Assembly (NCBI GenBank): GCA_018830325.1
Contig: JAHJSQ010000038.1
Location: 1-64,000, forward strand
Length of the DNA stretch: 64,000 nucleotides
Reading direction: 5' to 3'
Origin: Gammaproteobacteria bacterium
Lineage (GTDB): Bacteria; Pseudomonadota; Gammaproteobacteria; Methylococcales; Methylomonadaceae
Below the pieces are notes generated by a model, which was given only the letters and a program-made list of their open reading frames with translations, was not told where the DNA came from and ran no database searches. The stretch's first letter is position 1, and every line of letters begins with the position of its first letter. Shown piece by piece: positions 47,660 through 56,047 of this stretch. The position numbers were made by a program, and so were the translations under genes.

Positions 47660-49237
47660 ATGACAGTTTATGGAAAAGATTTTCCTGACAAATCCTTCAA
47701 TGATATCCCGCCAATGACCACACCCACTTTGAACTTCGAATTTCCGGGGTATTTGACCGCTAACAAATTTTTGAGCCAATTGGCTGACAAGGCGATTTTA
47801 AAGCCCGTTTCCGAACACTATACCTTAAAATCTTATTATGATACTTTTGACTGGCGCCTTTATCGAGGCGGTATAATCTGCGAATTAAATCGTTCCCAAA
47901 CAGTTTCTATTTTAACATTGAAAAACCTTCATACCGGCCAACTGATCGCATCAGCCGACATCGACTCTGTTCCTAAGTTCGCGAAAGAATTTCCATCAGA
48001 AAACATCCGTAATGTACTCGCTCCATTACTCGAAATGCGCGCTCTACTACCACTGACGACGCTGGAATGTACTCGAAAATTTGTCAATGTACTGAATAAG
48101 GATGAAAAAACAGTATTGAAACTAATGATCGATACCTTCGAATATATCCCTTGCCGGCTTCAATTAACCCCGGTAAAAGGCTACGATAAAGCCGCTCTCA
48201 AGGTCATCGAAGCCTTGATTCGCATCGGCTTAGTCGAGTCCAATCAACCTCCGTTAATCGACGCGCTTAAAACACAAGGACGAAAACCAAAAGATTATAC
48301 CTCTAAGCTAAACATCAAGCTCGATCCAAACATGCGCTCGGATCTTGCGGTTAAATATATTTTTAGCTACTTACTAAAAGCCATCAAAATCAACGAACAA
48401 GACACCATCGCCGCTACCGACAGCGAATTTTTGCATGACTTTAGAGTCGCTGTACGAAGAACTCGTGCCGGACTCAATCAACTAAAAAATGTTTTACCCG
48501 ACGCCGAAACGGCGCGTTTCAGCCATTTTTTTGCCTGGCTCGGTCAAATCACGACCCCGACACGCGATCTCGACGTTTATCTACTCGATTTCGACAATTA
48601 TAAGAAAAGCGTGCCGCCTGCACTTAGAGAAGACTTAAACGCGCTTTACGATTTTATCGACCGCAAACAAAAGCAAGCGCAAAAAAATCTCGCCAAAAAA
48701 TTAAAATCGCCGGACTATATCGCGCCGCTAATCGAATGGGAAGAATTTTTACGCTCGCCGACGATCAAAAAACCGACTCAAGCCAATGCCTTGCTACCGA
48801 TCAAGACATTGGCCGACAAGCGCATCTTAAAAGTTTTCCGGCGCATCATCAAAGATGGACAACGCATTACCGATCAATCGCCTCCGGGGGAACTGCACGA
48901 CTTACGAAAAACTTGCAAAAAATTGAGATATCTTATGGAGTTTTTTCAAAATCTGTACCCCAAAAATGAGATCAAGTCATTGATTAAAAGCCTGAAACAT
49001 TTCCAGGATATCTTAGGCGAATTCCAAGATCTAGAAGTCCAAGAGATTACCTTGAAAAAATTTAGCGAAGAGATGATGAACGAAGGAGTACCGGCCGACA
49101 CGTTTCTGGCAATGGGCGTTTTGATTCAAACGATAGACAAGCGCCGACAACAAGCACGCGAAGCTTTCCAGGAAAAGTTCAACGCATTCGATCAACCCGA
49201 TATTCGAGATGCATTTCATTCGTTATTCGGTTGTTAG
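47660..49237 (+). CDS. CHAD-domain protein with N-terminal CYTH-like region
   Basis: A 525-residue protein. Residues ~25-190 resemble a degenerate CYTH/triphosphate-tunnel domain (LKSYYDTFDWRLYRGGIICELNR, STLTLK-type strands, PLTTLECTRKF). The CHAD domain spans about 225-520 with conserved histidine-arginine motifs LHDFRVAVRRTRAGLNQLKNVL, TPTRDLDVYL and LHDLRKTCKKLRYLMEFFQ. CHAD domains bind inorganic polyphosphate in studied cases. Starts at 47660 or 47714 (MTTPTLNFEF) are both possible. ParA follows 39 bases downstream. Confidence 0.85.
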   Translation: MTVYGKDFPDKSFNDIPPMTTPTLNFEFPGYLTANKFLSQLADKAILKPVSEHYTLKSYYDTFDWRLYRGGIICELNRSQTVSILTLKNLHTGQLIASADIDSVPKFAKEFPSENIRNVLAPLLEMRALLPLTTLECTRKFVNVLNKDEKTVLKLMIDTFEYIPCRLQLTPVKGYDKAALKVIEALIRIGLVESNQPPLIDALKTQGRKPKDYTSKLNIKLDPNMRSDLAVKYIFSYLLKAIKINEQDTIAATDSEFLHDFRVAVRRTRAGLNQLKNVLPDAETARFSHFFAWLGQITTPTRDLDVYLLDFDNYKKSVPPALREDLNALYDFIDRKQKQAQKNLAKKLKSPDYIAPLIEWEEFLRSPTIKKPTQANALLPIKTLADKRILKVFRRIIKDGQRITDQSPPGELHDLRKTCKKLRYLMEFFQNLYPKNEIKSLIKSLKHFQDILGEFQDLEVQEITLKKFSEEMMNEGVPADTFLAMGVLIQTIDKRRQQAREAFQEKFNAFDQPDIRDAFHSLFGC

Positions 49238-49276
49238 CGCCGGTCGGCCTCAAAACATAGGGCACAAGAAAACACT

Positions 49277-50017
49277 ATGAAAATCATTGCAACATTCAAC
49301 ATTAAAGGCGGTGTAGGAAAAACGTCCACGGCCGTCAATCTTGCTTATTTGGCGGCACGAGGCGGATCGCGCACTTTAGTATGGGACCTGGATCCTCAAG
49401 GGGCGAGTAGCTACTATTTCAGAATCAAGCCCAAAATCAAGGGCGGCAGCAAAAAATTGATCGAAGGCAAGCGTGAATTGGACGATATGATTAAAGGTAC
49501 TGATTTCGATAACCTTGACTTGTTGCCTTCGGACTTTTCTTTTAGAAATCTTGATTTAGTGCTAGAAAGCAAGAAAAAACCGACGCATCAGCTCGAAAAA
49601 CTATTGAAACCGCTCTCTCAGGAGTACGATTTCATCTTCCTGGATTGTCCGCCGAGCATCTCATTATTATCGGAAGCCGTCTTCAAAACCGCAGACATAT
49701 TGCTATCGCCCGTCATTCCGACGACGCTTTCAATAAGAACGCTGGATCAATTGAAGCAATTTCTCAAAAAAGAGAATAATAAAAAAATACGAGTCATGCC
49801 GTTTTTTTCGATGGTCGATCGCCGCAAAAAAATGCACCTCGAAATCCTTGAAACGACTCCCAAACAATTCCCGGAATTGCTGAAATCGGCGATCCCTTAT
49901 GCCAGCGATATCGAACGCATGGGCCTTGAACGTATGCCGCTAGGCGGCTTCGTCAAAAGAGGCCGTTCAATACAGGCCTATCAAGATCTCTGGGAAGAAA
50001 TAAACCGTAATTTGTAG
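49277..50017 (+). CDS. ParA/MinD-family ATPase
   Basis: A 246-residue protein with a deviant Walker A (KGGVGKTSTAVNLAYLAA), LVWDLDPQGASSYYF and YDFIFLDCPPSISLLSEAVFKTAD. Such ATPases position plasmids, chromosomes or large complexes. No parB or plasmid genes are nearby; its partner on the same strand is the CHAD protein, so it may position polyphosphate granules. That is inference. The C-terminus (LERMPLGGFVKRGRSIQAYQDLW) has a basic patch that could contact DNA. Confidence 0.88.
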   Translation: MKIIATFNIKGGVGKTSTAVNLAYLAARGGSRTLVWDLDPQGASSYYFRIKPKIKGGSKKLIEGKRELDDMIKGTDFDNLDLLPSDFSFRNLDLVLESKKKPTHQLEKLLKPLSQEYDFIFLDCPPSISLLSEAVFKTADILLSPVIPTTLSIRTLDQLKQFLKKENNKKIRVMPFFSMVDRRKKMHLEILETTPKQFPELLKSAIPYASDIERMGLERMPLGGFVKRGRSIQAYQDLWEEINRNL

Positions 50018-50073
50018 ACGATAATTTGTAGTCGATTTTTTTTAAAAATAAATATTGAATATTCGGAAAGCGG

Positions 50074-51699
50074 CTATTTCATCGCCGACACGGCTCCCGG
50101 TAATACTATTAACAAAATCATGACACCGGAGAACATCGCCAATAATTTCAAAGGACGATACTCTTTTGCTTTGCGGTGAAACAGATATTCGACCGCGTAA
50201 CCAAGACAAAACAATCGAAACAAAATACGCGGCAACAGCTCGATATCGGCCAAAAACATTGCCGATAGAATGAACAAGCCGACCAAAACATCCTGCGTCG
50301 TCAATGAAAATACCGTTTTCCGCGTCACTTGAACCGCCAGAAAAACCACAATTAGTAGCACTGCCAAAAAAATATCCACTCCCCAAACCAGCCAATGATC
50401 GACACCATTGGAAGGATTTAATATCAAACACGAAAATACGCCGGCCGCGTAGATACTAAGCCGGGTCAAAGTTTCCTTGAGGGGATTATTCAAGAACCAA
50501 AAGAGGCATAAAAAAGCGATCGCAAAAACCATTTCCAATTGCGTGAACATCATTGCATGACCAAACATCGCAAAAATCATAATGCCGATAAAAATAGCCA
50601 GCGAATATTCGATATAAAACTTTGAAAATTTATAAAGCCAATTGAAACGCCTAAAAAAGCTCCTACGTCTTTCTATTGGCTCCTGAACGGGATGCAGCAT
50701 CCACCCCAGCCTGGCCGCACCATAAAAGAATAACAAGATGACAAAACAAATGCTCAAATAAAAACCTAATACAACCGAATCGCTCTTATAACGCAGAAAA
50801 AATGACGCTAATAAAAACAAAGCCTGTAAAATATAAATCGCACCAACCGCTTCAGCATGAGTAAACCCCAGTCTTAATAAGCGATGATGAATATGACGTT
50901 TATCGGGTGAAAACGGGGAATGACCTGAACGTATTCTTTGCACCATCACGGTCAAGGTATCTAAAATAGGCAAGCCCAATATTAATAAAGGTAGAGCGGG
51001 ATTAAGCGTTTGATGTACGTCGACGATTAAATAAATCGTAAATGAAGAGGCCATGAAGCCGATAAACTGGCTACCGGTATCGCCCATGAAAACAATGGCA
51101 GGATGAGTATTGAACCGCAAGAAACCGACTATTCCGCCCGCCAACGCAAGCGCCATGATCGCTAGGCTGCTAGAATCGACCAAGGCGCTATAAAATGCGA
51201 TTGCCGATACAGTCATCAACATGATACCTGCCGCTAGACCGTCCAATCCATCGGAAAGATTCACGGCATTGGTCACACCAACGACGAATAGAACCGTCAA
51301 CGGGTAAGCAATCCATAAAGGTGCGGGGTCCAATCCGGCAAACGGTAAAAATTTTAAATAGATCCCTCCCGAAACCATAACGAATACGGCCAGGAACTGC
51401 CCAAAAAATTTCCATTTATAATTCAGGTTTAAAATATCGTCCAAAGCGCCGAATAGAACGATAATGCCGCCTCCGATCAGTAAGCGCCCGATAGGACCTT
51501 CAAAAGGGAGCAGCCACAATATCACCGATAATGCAGCAATAGCTAAACCTAAACCACCGCATCTTGGAATAGCCTTAGTATGTACCTTACGTTCATCGGG
51601 TTCATCGACCATATTCAACACAGAAGCCGATTTGATCAAAATTGGGATCAATGCAATGCTGATGACCGACGATAATATAAAACTAACAAACAATTCCAT
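50074..51699 (-). CDS. WecA/MraY-type glycosyl-1-phosphate transferase with extra membrane domain
   Basis: A 541-residue enzyme that should transfer a sugar-1-phosphate to undecaprenyl phosphate, starting exopolysaccharide or O-antigen repeat synthesis. Family motifs are DEPDERKVHTKAIPRCGGLG, GALDDILNLNYKWKFFGQF, NAVNLSDGLDGLAAG, FMGDTGSQFIGF and DKRHIHHRLLRLG. WecA enzymes are about 360 residues; here a C-terminal region of about 190 residues with five more hydrophobic segments follows. The upstream M at 51747 is open but the start at 51699 begins the normal first helix. It follows the XrtD exosortase gene on the same strand. Confidence 0.88.
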   Translation of the reverse strand: MELFVSFILSSVISIALIPILIKSASVLNMVDEPDERKVHTKAIPRCGGLGLAIAALSVILWLLPFEGPIGRLLIGGGIIVLFGALDDILNLNYKWKFFGQFLAVFVMVSGGIYLKFLPFAGLDPAPLWIAYPLTVLFVVGVTNAVNLSDGLDGLAAGIMLMTVSAIAFYSALVDSSSLAIMALALAGGIVGFLRFNTHPAIVFMGDTGSQFIGFMASSFTIYLIVDVHQTLNPALPLLILGLPILDTLTVMVQRIRSGHSPFSPDKRHIHHRLLRLGFTHAEAVGAIYILQALFLLASFFLRYKSDSVVLGFYLSICFVILLFFYGAARLGWMLHPVQEPIERRRSFFRRFNWLYKFSKFYIEYSLAIFIGIMIFAMFGHAMMFTQLEMVFAIAFLCLFWFLNNPLKETLTRLSIYAAGVFSCLILNPSNGVDHWLVWGVDIFLAVLLIVVFLAVQVTRKTVFSLTTQDVLVGLFILSAMFLADIELLPRILFRLFCLGYAVEYLFHRKAKEYRPLKLLAMFSGVMILLIVLPGAVSAMK

Positions 51700-52015
51700 A
51701 GTTTTCGACTCAAAAAACTTTAAATACCATGCCCATCCTCTCGGCATAGCAATTAGAAAAGACCAAGCCCCAACTGCGGCAAGGTCTAACCGGCACTCTC
51801 AGCACCTTATCAAGCCTCAACAAAAAGCTAAAGCCTTTGCAATTAAACCAAACGAATCTTAGATTAGTGTTACAAAGAAAGAATATTCCGTGAGAAACTC
51901 TACACTTTAATCGGATCGGTCATATATGTGGAAATAGAAAATAAAACTCGGAGTACGACAAAGGCCAATCATAGTTCTTCGCAAAACACGATTGGCCCAG
52001 TAAACGCTGTCTCGG

Positions 52016-53593
52016 TCAATTCGGCACAAACGCCGATAAACGCGGATAAACGGCCTGTAAAAATGCATCGAGTTTTTTATCGCCATCCGACGCATCTTCG
52101 CCGCGATTCAATGAAATAACCAATCGCACTAGCGCTCCATCGGTGCGCTGTTTTGTTAAAGCGTCCCAGAACAAAAACCATTTCACGAGATATTCGTTCG
52201 TGATGACCCGGCCTCGTTGTTGAAACCAATAATAGACCAATTGTTGACTTTCACCTTTGGAAATGACGGCACGATTAACTCGTAACGGATCGCCGCCCAC
52301 AGCATCGACACCGGAAATGGTTCTTTGCGTAAAGTCGCCGATACGCCAACCATCACCCGGCATACATGACTTAGGCGAATGCGCGGAAGCTCCCTTGCGT
52401 TGTGAGGCGTAATAAGCCACATAAAAATTGATGGGCTCATGATATTGATGATTTGTATAATTCGCGACGATATAATCGTCGAACTTGAGCGCATCGATAT
52501 ATTCCTGCCCCATGCCGACTTCGATACCGCGCCAATCATCGATTTGCAGAGGAAAGGTAGTGAATCTAGAACGATCAGGAGTTAACTCTTCCCTATCACC
52601 GATGAACAAAGATAGTGGCACCGCTATTAATAAAAGTAATGCAGCCGCCATGTACGGCTTAGGTAATGCCGTTGTTAGGTCGCTATTATTCGATTCGCTC
52701 CCGAAAGATTCCTCGGTTTCGGAGTGCGGCATGGCCTTGATGACAAAAACCTCGGAAAACTTTTTATCCCGATAAAACAACTTGACCATCAACCACATTT
52801 CGACGAACAACACGCCTAAACAACCGATAAAAATAACCCATCCTTCGAAATCGTGTAAAAACCCTTCAGCCTGCTCGATACCCCAATTTTCAACAAGAAC
52901 GCCGATCACACCGATACGAAAACTGTTCATCAATACGGTTATCGGGAGCGTCGACAAAAAAATCACGACGCGCATCCACAACTTGGCTCTGAAAAAATAA
53001 GCGCATAAAAAACAGAAACTAGCCAATGGGAATAAATAGCGCAAACCGCTACACGCCTCGACGACTTGCAATTGATAATTACCCAAATCGATGACATTAC
53101 CGGCCAAAAAAACACTAATTCCAAACAGTCGTATTACCGCGACGCCAAGCTGCGACGAAATCAACTGCAATTCCGACGACAGATTGTTGTATAAAAAATT
53201 CGGCAAAGGGATCATGAAAATCAGATAGGTCAACGGAAACCAGAGCAATCGCATTCCGCGCCAACCGGTATAAGCCAAACAAATACCGAATAAGACTATT
53301 AAGAATGCATATTGGGTAATGGTATACAGCGTCGCCAACTCGCCAATCAAACCAAACAACAAACCCGCTGCGACTAAAACAAAACCGGCCCAACTGCCTT
53401 GCCCGATAAGTCTGGCTAGCGCCGACCTATTTTCCCAAATAAACCAAAATGAAATCAGCGGTATCAAATAACCGTGGCTATACTCTTCACGCTGCCAGTT
53501 CTTTTCCATGTAAATCAAGGCATCACTAAACACAAAACCCAAGAGCAAGATTATCGTCAGCAGCGACCCGACAAATTTGTAGTTAATTTTCAT
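52016..53593 (-). CDS. xrtD: Exosortase XrtD (VPLPA type) fused to EpsI
   Basis: A 525-residue membrane protein. About eight helices form the exosortase part, with the catalytic cysteine in VVEACSGLRYLFPL, the arginine in VLMNSFRIGVIGVLVENWG and the histidine in AEGFLHDFEGW. This part ends near residue 280. After a linker, an EpsI-type periplasmic domain follows (FPLQIDDWRGIEVGM ... SCMPGDGWRIGDF ... YYWFQQRGRVITNEYLVKWF). XrtD enzymes of this fused form cut and anchor proteins with a C-terminal VPLPA-CTERM sorting signal; no such target was found in the window. The ATG at 53593 is preferred to a TTG at 53629. Confidence 0.9.
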   Translation of the reverse strand: MKINYKFVGSLLTIILLLGFVFSDALIYMEKNWQREEYSHGYLIPLISFWFIWENRSALARLIGQGSWAGFVLVAAGLLFGLIGELATLYTITQYAFLIVLFGICLAYTGWRGMRLLWFPLTYLIFMIPLPNFLYNNLSSELQLISSQLGVAVIRLFGISVFLAGNVIDLGNYQLQVVEACSGLRYLFPLASFCFLCAYFFRAKLWMRVVIFLSTLPITVLMNSFRIGVIGVLVENWGIEQAEGFLHDFEGWVIFIGCLGVLFVEMWLMVKLFYRDKKFSEVFVIKAMPHSETEESFGSESNNSDLTTALPKPYMAAALLLLIAVPLSLFIGDREELTPDRSRFTTFPLQIDDWRGIEVGMGQEYIDALKFDDYIVANYTNHQYHEPINFYVAYYASQRKGASAHSPKSCMPGDGWRIGDFTQRTISGVDAVGGDPLRVNRAVISKGESQQLVYYWFQQRGRVITNEYLVKWFLFWDALTKQRTDGALVRLVISLNRGEDASDGDKKLDAFLQAVYPRLSAFVPN

Positions 53594-53667
53594 GAAATAT
53601 CCGTCGTTTCGGTTGATTTCGGTATTCAAGAGACACCTTTATTGTTTCTAAATTGTTCGTTGAAGAC

Positions 53668-53707
53668 AAAAAAAATCCGGTGACAGTTCCGAAACTGTTC
53701 GCCGGAT
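53668..53707 (-). terminator. Intrinsic terminator in the xrtD leader
   Basis: On the minus strand, ATCCGGCGAACAGTTTCGG and AACTGTCACCGGAT form a two-part stem (6+6 base pairs with a small internal loop), directly followed by eight T. It lies 75 bases upstream of the xrtD start, and no intact gene lies upstream on that strand for 770 bases. It is therefore either the end of a short leader RNA (attenuator) or of a small RNA. Confidence 0.75.
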
Positions 53708-53753
53708 GCGTAATTCGAACATCGTAGGCATGAGCCGCTATTTATAACAAATC

Positions 53754-53789
53754 TTGACTAAATAATGTATTAAAAAACGCTTTAGTCAA
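53754..53789. promoter_or_regulatory. Perfect inverted repeat upstream of the xrtD leader
   Basis: TTGACTAAA and TTTAGTCAA, nine bases each, separated by 18 AT-rich bases. A TATAAA -10-like box lies just downstream on the minus strand (53741-53746), placing the repeat at the position of an operator or activator site for the xrtD leader promoter. Confidence 0.5.
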
Positions 53790-54316
53790 AAATTAACCTG
53801 ATTAGCAAGTTTTTTCAGCTAAAGCCCAAAGATCAACATATTCTTAGCAGGACGGGGTTCGCAAGCCATGCGCGCCAAGCTAAAAACGGCCAACCCACAT
53901 CACGCTCTTTCCCAAGCTCCAGTTTGGGAAAGAGCCCCCCCGGAAGATCCAGCTTCCTGAACAGGTTACCCAAGCTGGAGCTCTCATCGTTATACATAAA
54001 TTGTAGGGTACGCTGCGCGTACCAAAGCCGTGCCCTAGCGGTTCGGTTGGCACATGAATATCGCAGGGTTACCATGGTACGCACAGCGTACCCTACGCGG
54101 TTCGGCTAGCGTTAGGTGATCCGCTAATATTAAGTGACAATAAATGGTATCGAGGTCTCATTGGTTAAGATTGCAAAAGGGTAATTTTTGACTTATGTAT
54201 AACGATGAGCGCTGGAGCTTGGGTAACAGTATATTTTAGTTTTTACGACTAAGACTAGCCCCTGCTCGGACACTTGGCTTCGGCAAGCTGAAGCATCTTG
54301 CTAATCAGGAAAATTA
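53790..54316. repeat. Gene-free stretch with widespread palindromes
   Basis: Contains CTCTTTCCCAAGCTCCAGTT..TTGGGAAAGAG near 53909-53936, a partial second copy around 53960-53985, and TGTAGGGTACGCTGCGCGTACC paired with GGTACGCACAGCGTACCCTACG (54002-54098). These are common intergenic repeat types. No coding feature was recognised. Confidence 0.5.
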
Positions 54317-54463
54317 ATGCTTTTTTATTGTATAAAACAAAAAACATCCCTGAGCCGAGCAAAAGGCAAAGCTACGAACCATGTGCGCCTTTTCGAACTT
54401 AACCAAACGTTTGCCGACAAATCCCGATGCGCCGGTCACGGCGACCTTGAGGCTCGGAACCAT
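54317..54463 (-). pseudogene. N-terminal fragment of an NAD-dependent epimerase, probably hpnA-like
   Basis: Starts with ATG at 54463, overlapping the aminotransferase remnant stop by one base. It reads MVPSLKVAVTGASGFVGKRL followed by unrelated residues and a stop after about 48 codons. The T-G-A-S-G-F-V-G Rossmann motif fits sugar epimerases. In hopanoid clusters the aminotransferase hpnO and epimerase hpnA are related functionally, which suggests hpnA; other epimerases are possible. Confidence 0.5.
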
Positions 54464-54960
54464 CAATCGCCTCCCTTGATCGTTCGCTTCGCGATTTGAT
54501 ATATCGTCTTCCAGTTTTCGCTGCCGACTTCCTGGCTATTACGCAAAATCGCCTCCATCGCATTCAGGAAATGATCGACTTCTTTTTCGGTGATCACCAT
54601 CGTCGGCAACAGTTTGATCACATCGTTATGACCGGACGCCATCGTGATGATGCCATGATCGCGGTGAAGCGGAATCACGATCAACTGCGGGAACAGGCCG
54701 GCGCTCGCGGCATGAATCAATTTCCACTCCATTTTATTTCGTAGAGAGTCGGGACAACCAATTCGAAACCGATCATCAAGCCCATGCCTCGTACGTCCTT
54801 GAGCAGCGAATGACGATCTTTCAGCTTGTTCAAGCCTTCCATCAAACGCTTGCCCATCGCATCGGTATTCTCGACCAACTTGTCGTTTTCCATCACTTCG
54901 AGCGTCGCGAGCCCCGCGACCATCGCCAAACGATTGCGCGCATACGTCGAATGATGCACA
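54463..54960 (-). pseudogene. Aminotransferase remnant, HpnO-like
   Basis: Two frames together encode the C-terminal third of a class III aminotransferase. The first (54959-54717) reads HHSTYARNRLAMVAGLATLEV, then ENDKLVENTDAMGKRLMEGL and KDVRGMGLMIGFEL. After a frameshift near 54735 it continues MEWKLIHAASAGLFPQLIVI, DHGIITMASGHNDVIKLLPT and MVITEKEVDHFLNAMEAIL. This order matches aminobacteriohopanetriol synthase (HpnO), which transfers an amino group to a hopanoid side chain. The lysine-bearing first two thirds are missing, so it is non-functional. Confidence 0.7.
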
Positions 54961-54965
54961 TAACA

Positions 54966-55084
54966 TCGATGCGCGATAAGCGTCCGACGCGACTTTGATC
55001 GAGCGTCACGGTGCCGGTATTGGCCGCCTGTATGCCTTCGGCTACATCGGTTAGTTGTTTTTCCAATAACACCTTAGGAACCAT
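54966..55084 (-). pseudogene. TraR/DksA-family N-terminal fragment
   Basis: From ATG 55084 the minus strand reads MVPKVLLEKQLTDVAEGIQA followed by GTVTLDQSRVGRLSRIDVM. The pattern V-x-L-D-Q-[ST]-R-V-G-R-x-S-R-x-D-[AV]-M is typical of the coiled-coil start of TraR/DksA-like proteins that bind RNA polymerase. The zinc finger is missing: the DNA runs directly into the aminotransferase remnant, so a deletion has joined two broken genes. Confidence 0.6.
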
Positions 55085-55104
55085 ATTTTGCTTACGGTGA
55101 GACC

Positions 55105-55139
55105 GGTATGCGTTCCCACGCTGGAGCGTGGGAACGAGG
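55105..55139. repeat. GGTATGCGTTCCCACGC repeat, second copy
   Basis: GGTATGCGTTCCCACGCTGG followed by AGCGTGGGAACGAGG forms an 8-base-pair palindrome. It repeats the motif at 36416-36452. A common intergenic repeat type. Confidence 0.6.
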
Positions 55140-55180
55140 CAAACCATTCATGACTTGTCGGGGGTAACGCTTAACCGGCT

Positions 55181-56047
55181 TTATCTCAACAGCAACAACG
55201 GTTTTTTGCTATGCAGCAGCATTTTCGCGGTAAAACTGCCAAGCAAAAGATCGCGTAATTTGGTATGACTAAAAGCGCCCATCACGGTCATGTCGACATC
55301 ATGAGTTTCCTGATATTCGCAGAGTACCAAATCGGGTTTTCCTACCAGTTTTTGAGCGACCACTTCGATACCGCCGGCCTGCTTCAGCTTGTTCTCGGCT
55401 ATTTCGAGCAGCTTTCCTTTATCGTCGTCTTTACTGACGCAGACTAAATGACAAACCAAACCTTTGTATAAAGGGCTGTTCGCGACGATATCAAGCGCCT
55501 TCTCGGCCGCCGCGCTGCCGTCATAGGCGAGCATGATGCGCTCGGGCGCCTTGAACGGCTCATTGACAACCAATATCGGTCTATGTAACGAACGGATGAT
55601 CGATTCCAGTTTCGCGCCGATCTTGTCGGGTTGATTTTCATGCACTTTACCGCGTAGACCGATTACCAAGACACGTGTCACATCCTCAAGTTCGATCAAG
55701 GCTTCGACCAGGCTGCCGTGCCGTTGCGTTAAGATCGGTTCGCCAATTCCGGATTGCATAACGCGTTGTTTTGCGGTCTCGAGCAACAGCTTGCCTTGCT
55801 GCAAACGCAATTTGATACGCTGCTGATCCAATTGCGTAATTTCTTCCAACAATTCGTCGCGGCTGTCGAGTCCGATATTGCCGGACAGATCGGACATCGT
55901 CGCGGTCTCGGGATGGTGGTCTATCGTGTGCATTAGTTTCAGCGGCACCTCGACGCGCTGCGCGATCCAGGCCGCGTAATCGCAGACCGCTTCGGTCAGC
56001 GCCGATCCGTCGATGCAAGCCAACACTCTATTTTCGTTATTATTCAT
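55181..56047 (-). CDS. Tandem universal stress protein
   Basis: A 288-residue protein of two Usp domains (about 5-155 and 160-288). The first starts RVLACIDGSALTEAVCDYAAW. The second has RIMLAYDGSAAAEKALDIVA and ends VMGAFSHTKLRDLLLGSFTAKMLLHSKKPLLLL, with the G-x-x-x-x-x-x-x-x-G-S/T nucleotide-binding type motif. Its start codon overlaps the stop of the SulP gene by one base (TAATG), so the two are translationally coupled. The Usp may regulate the transporter in response to energy state or stress. Confidence 0.9.
   Translation of the reverse strand: MNNNENRVLACIDGSALTEAVCDYAAWIAQRVEVPLKLMHTIDHHPETATMSDLSGNIGLDSRDELLEEITQLDQQRIKLRLQQGKLLLETAKQRVMQSGIGEPILTQRHGSLVEALIELEDVTRVLVIGLRGKVHENQPDKIGAKLESIIRSLHRPILVVNEPFKAPERIMLAYDGSAAAEKALDIVANSPLYKGLVCHLVCVSKDDDKGKLLEIAENKLKQAGGIEVVAQKLVGKPDLVLCEYQETHDVDMTVMGAFSHTKLRDLLLGSFTAKMLLHSKKPLLLLR

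Noticed and set aside
49277..50017. ParA as evidence of an integrated plasmid or prophage
   Set aside because: No ParB, replication, integrase or phage genes nearby; the adjoining genes are chromosomal.
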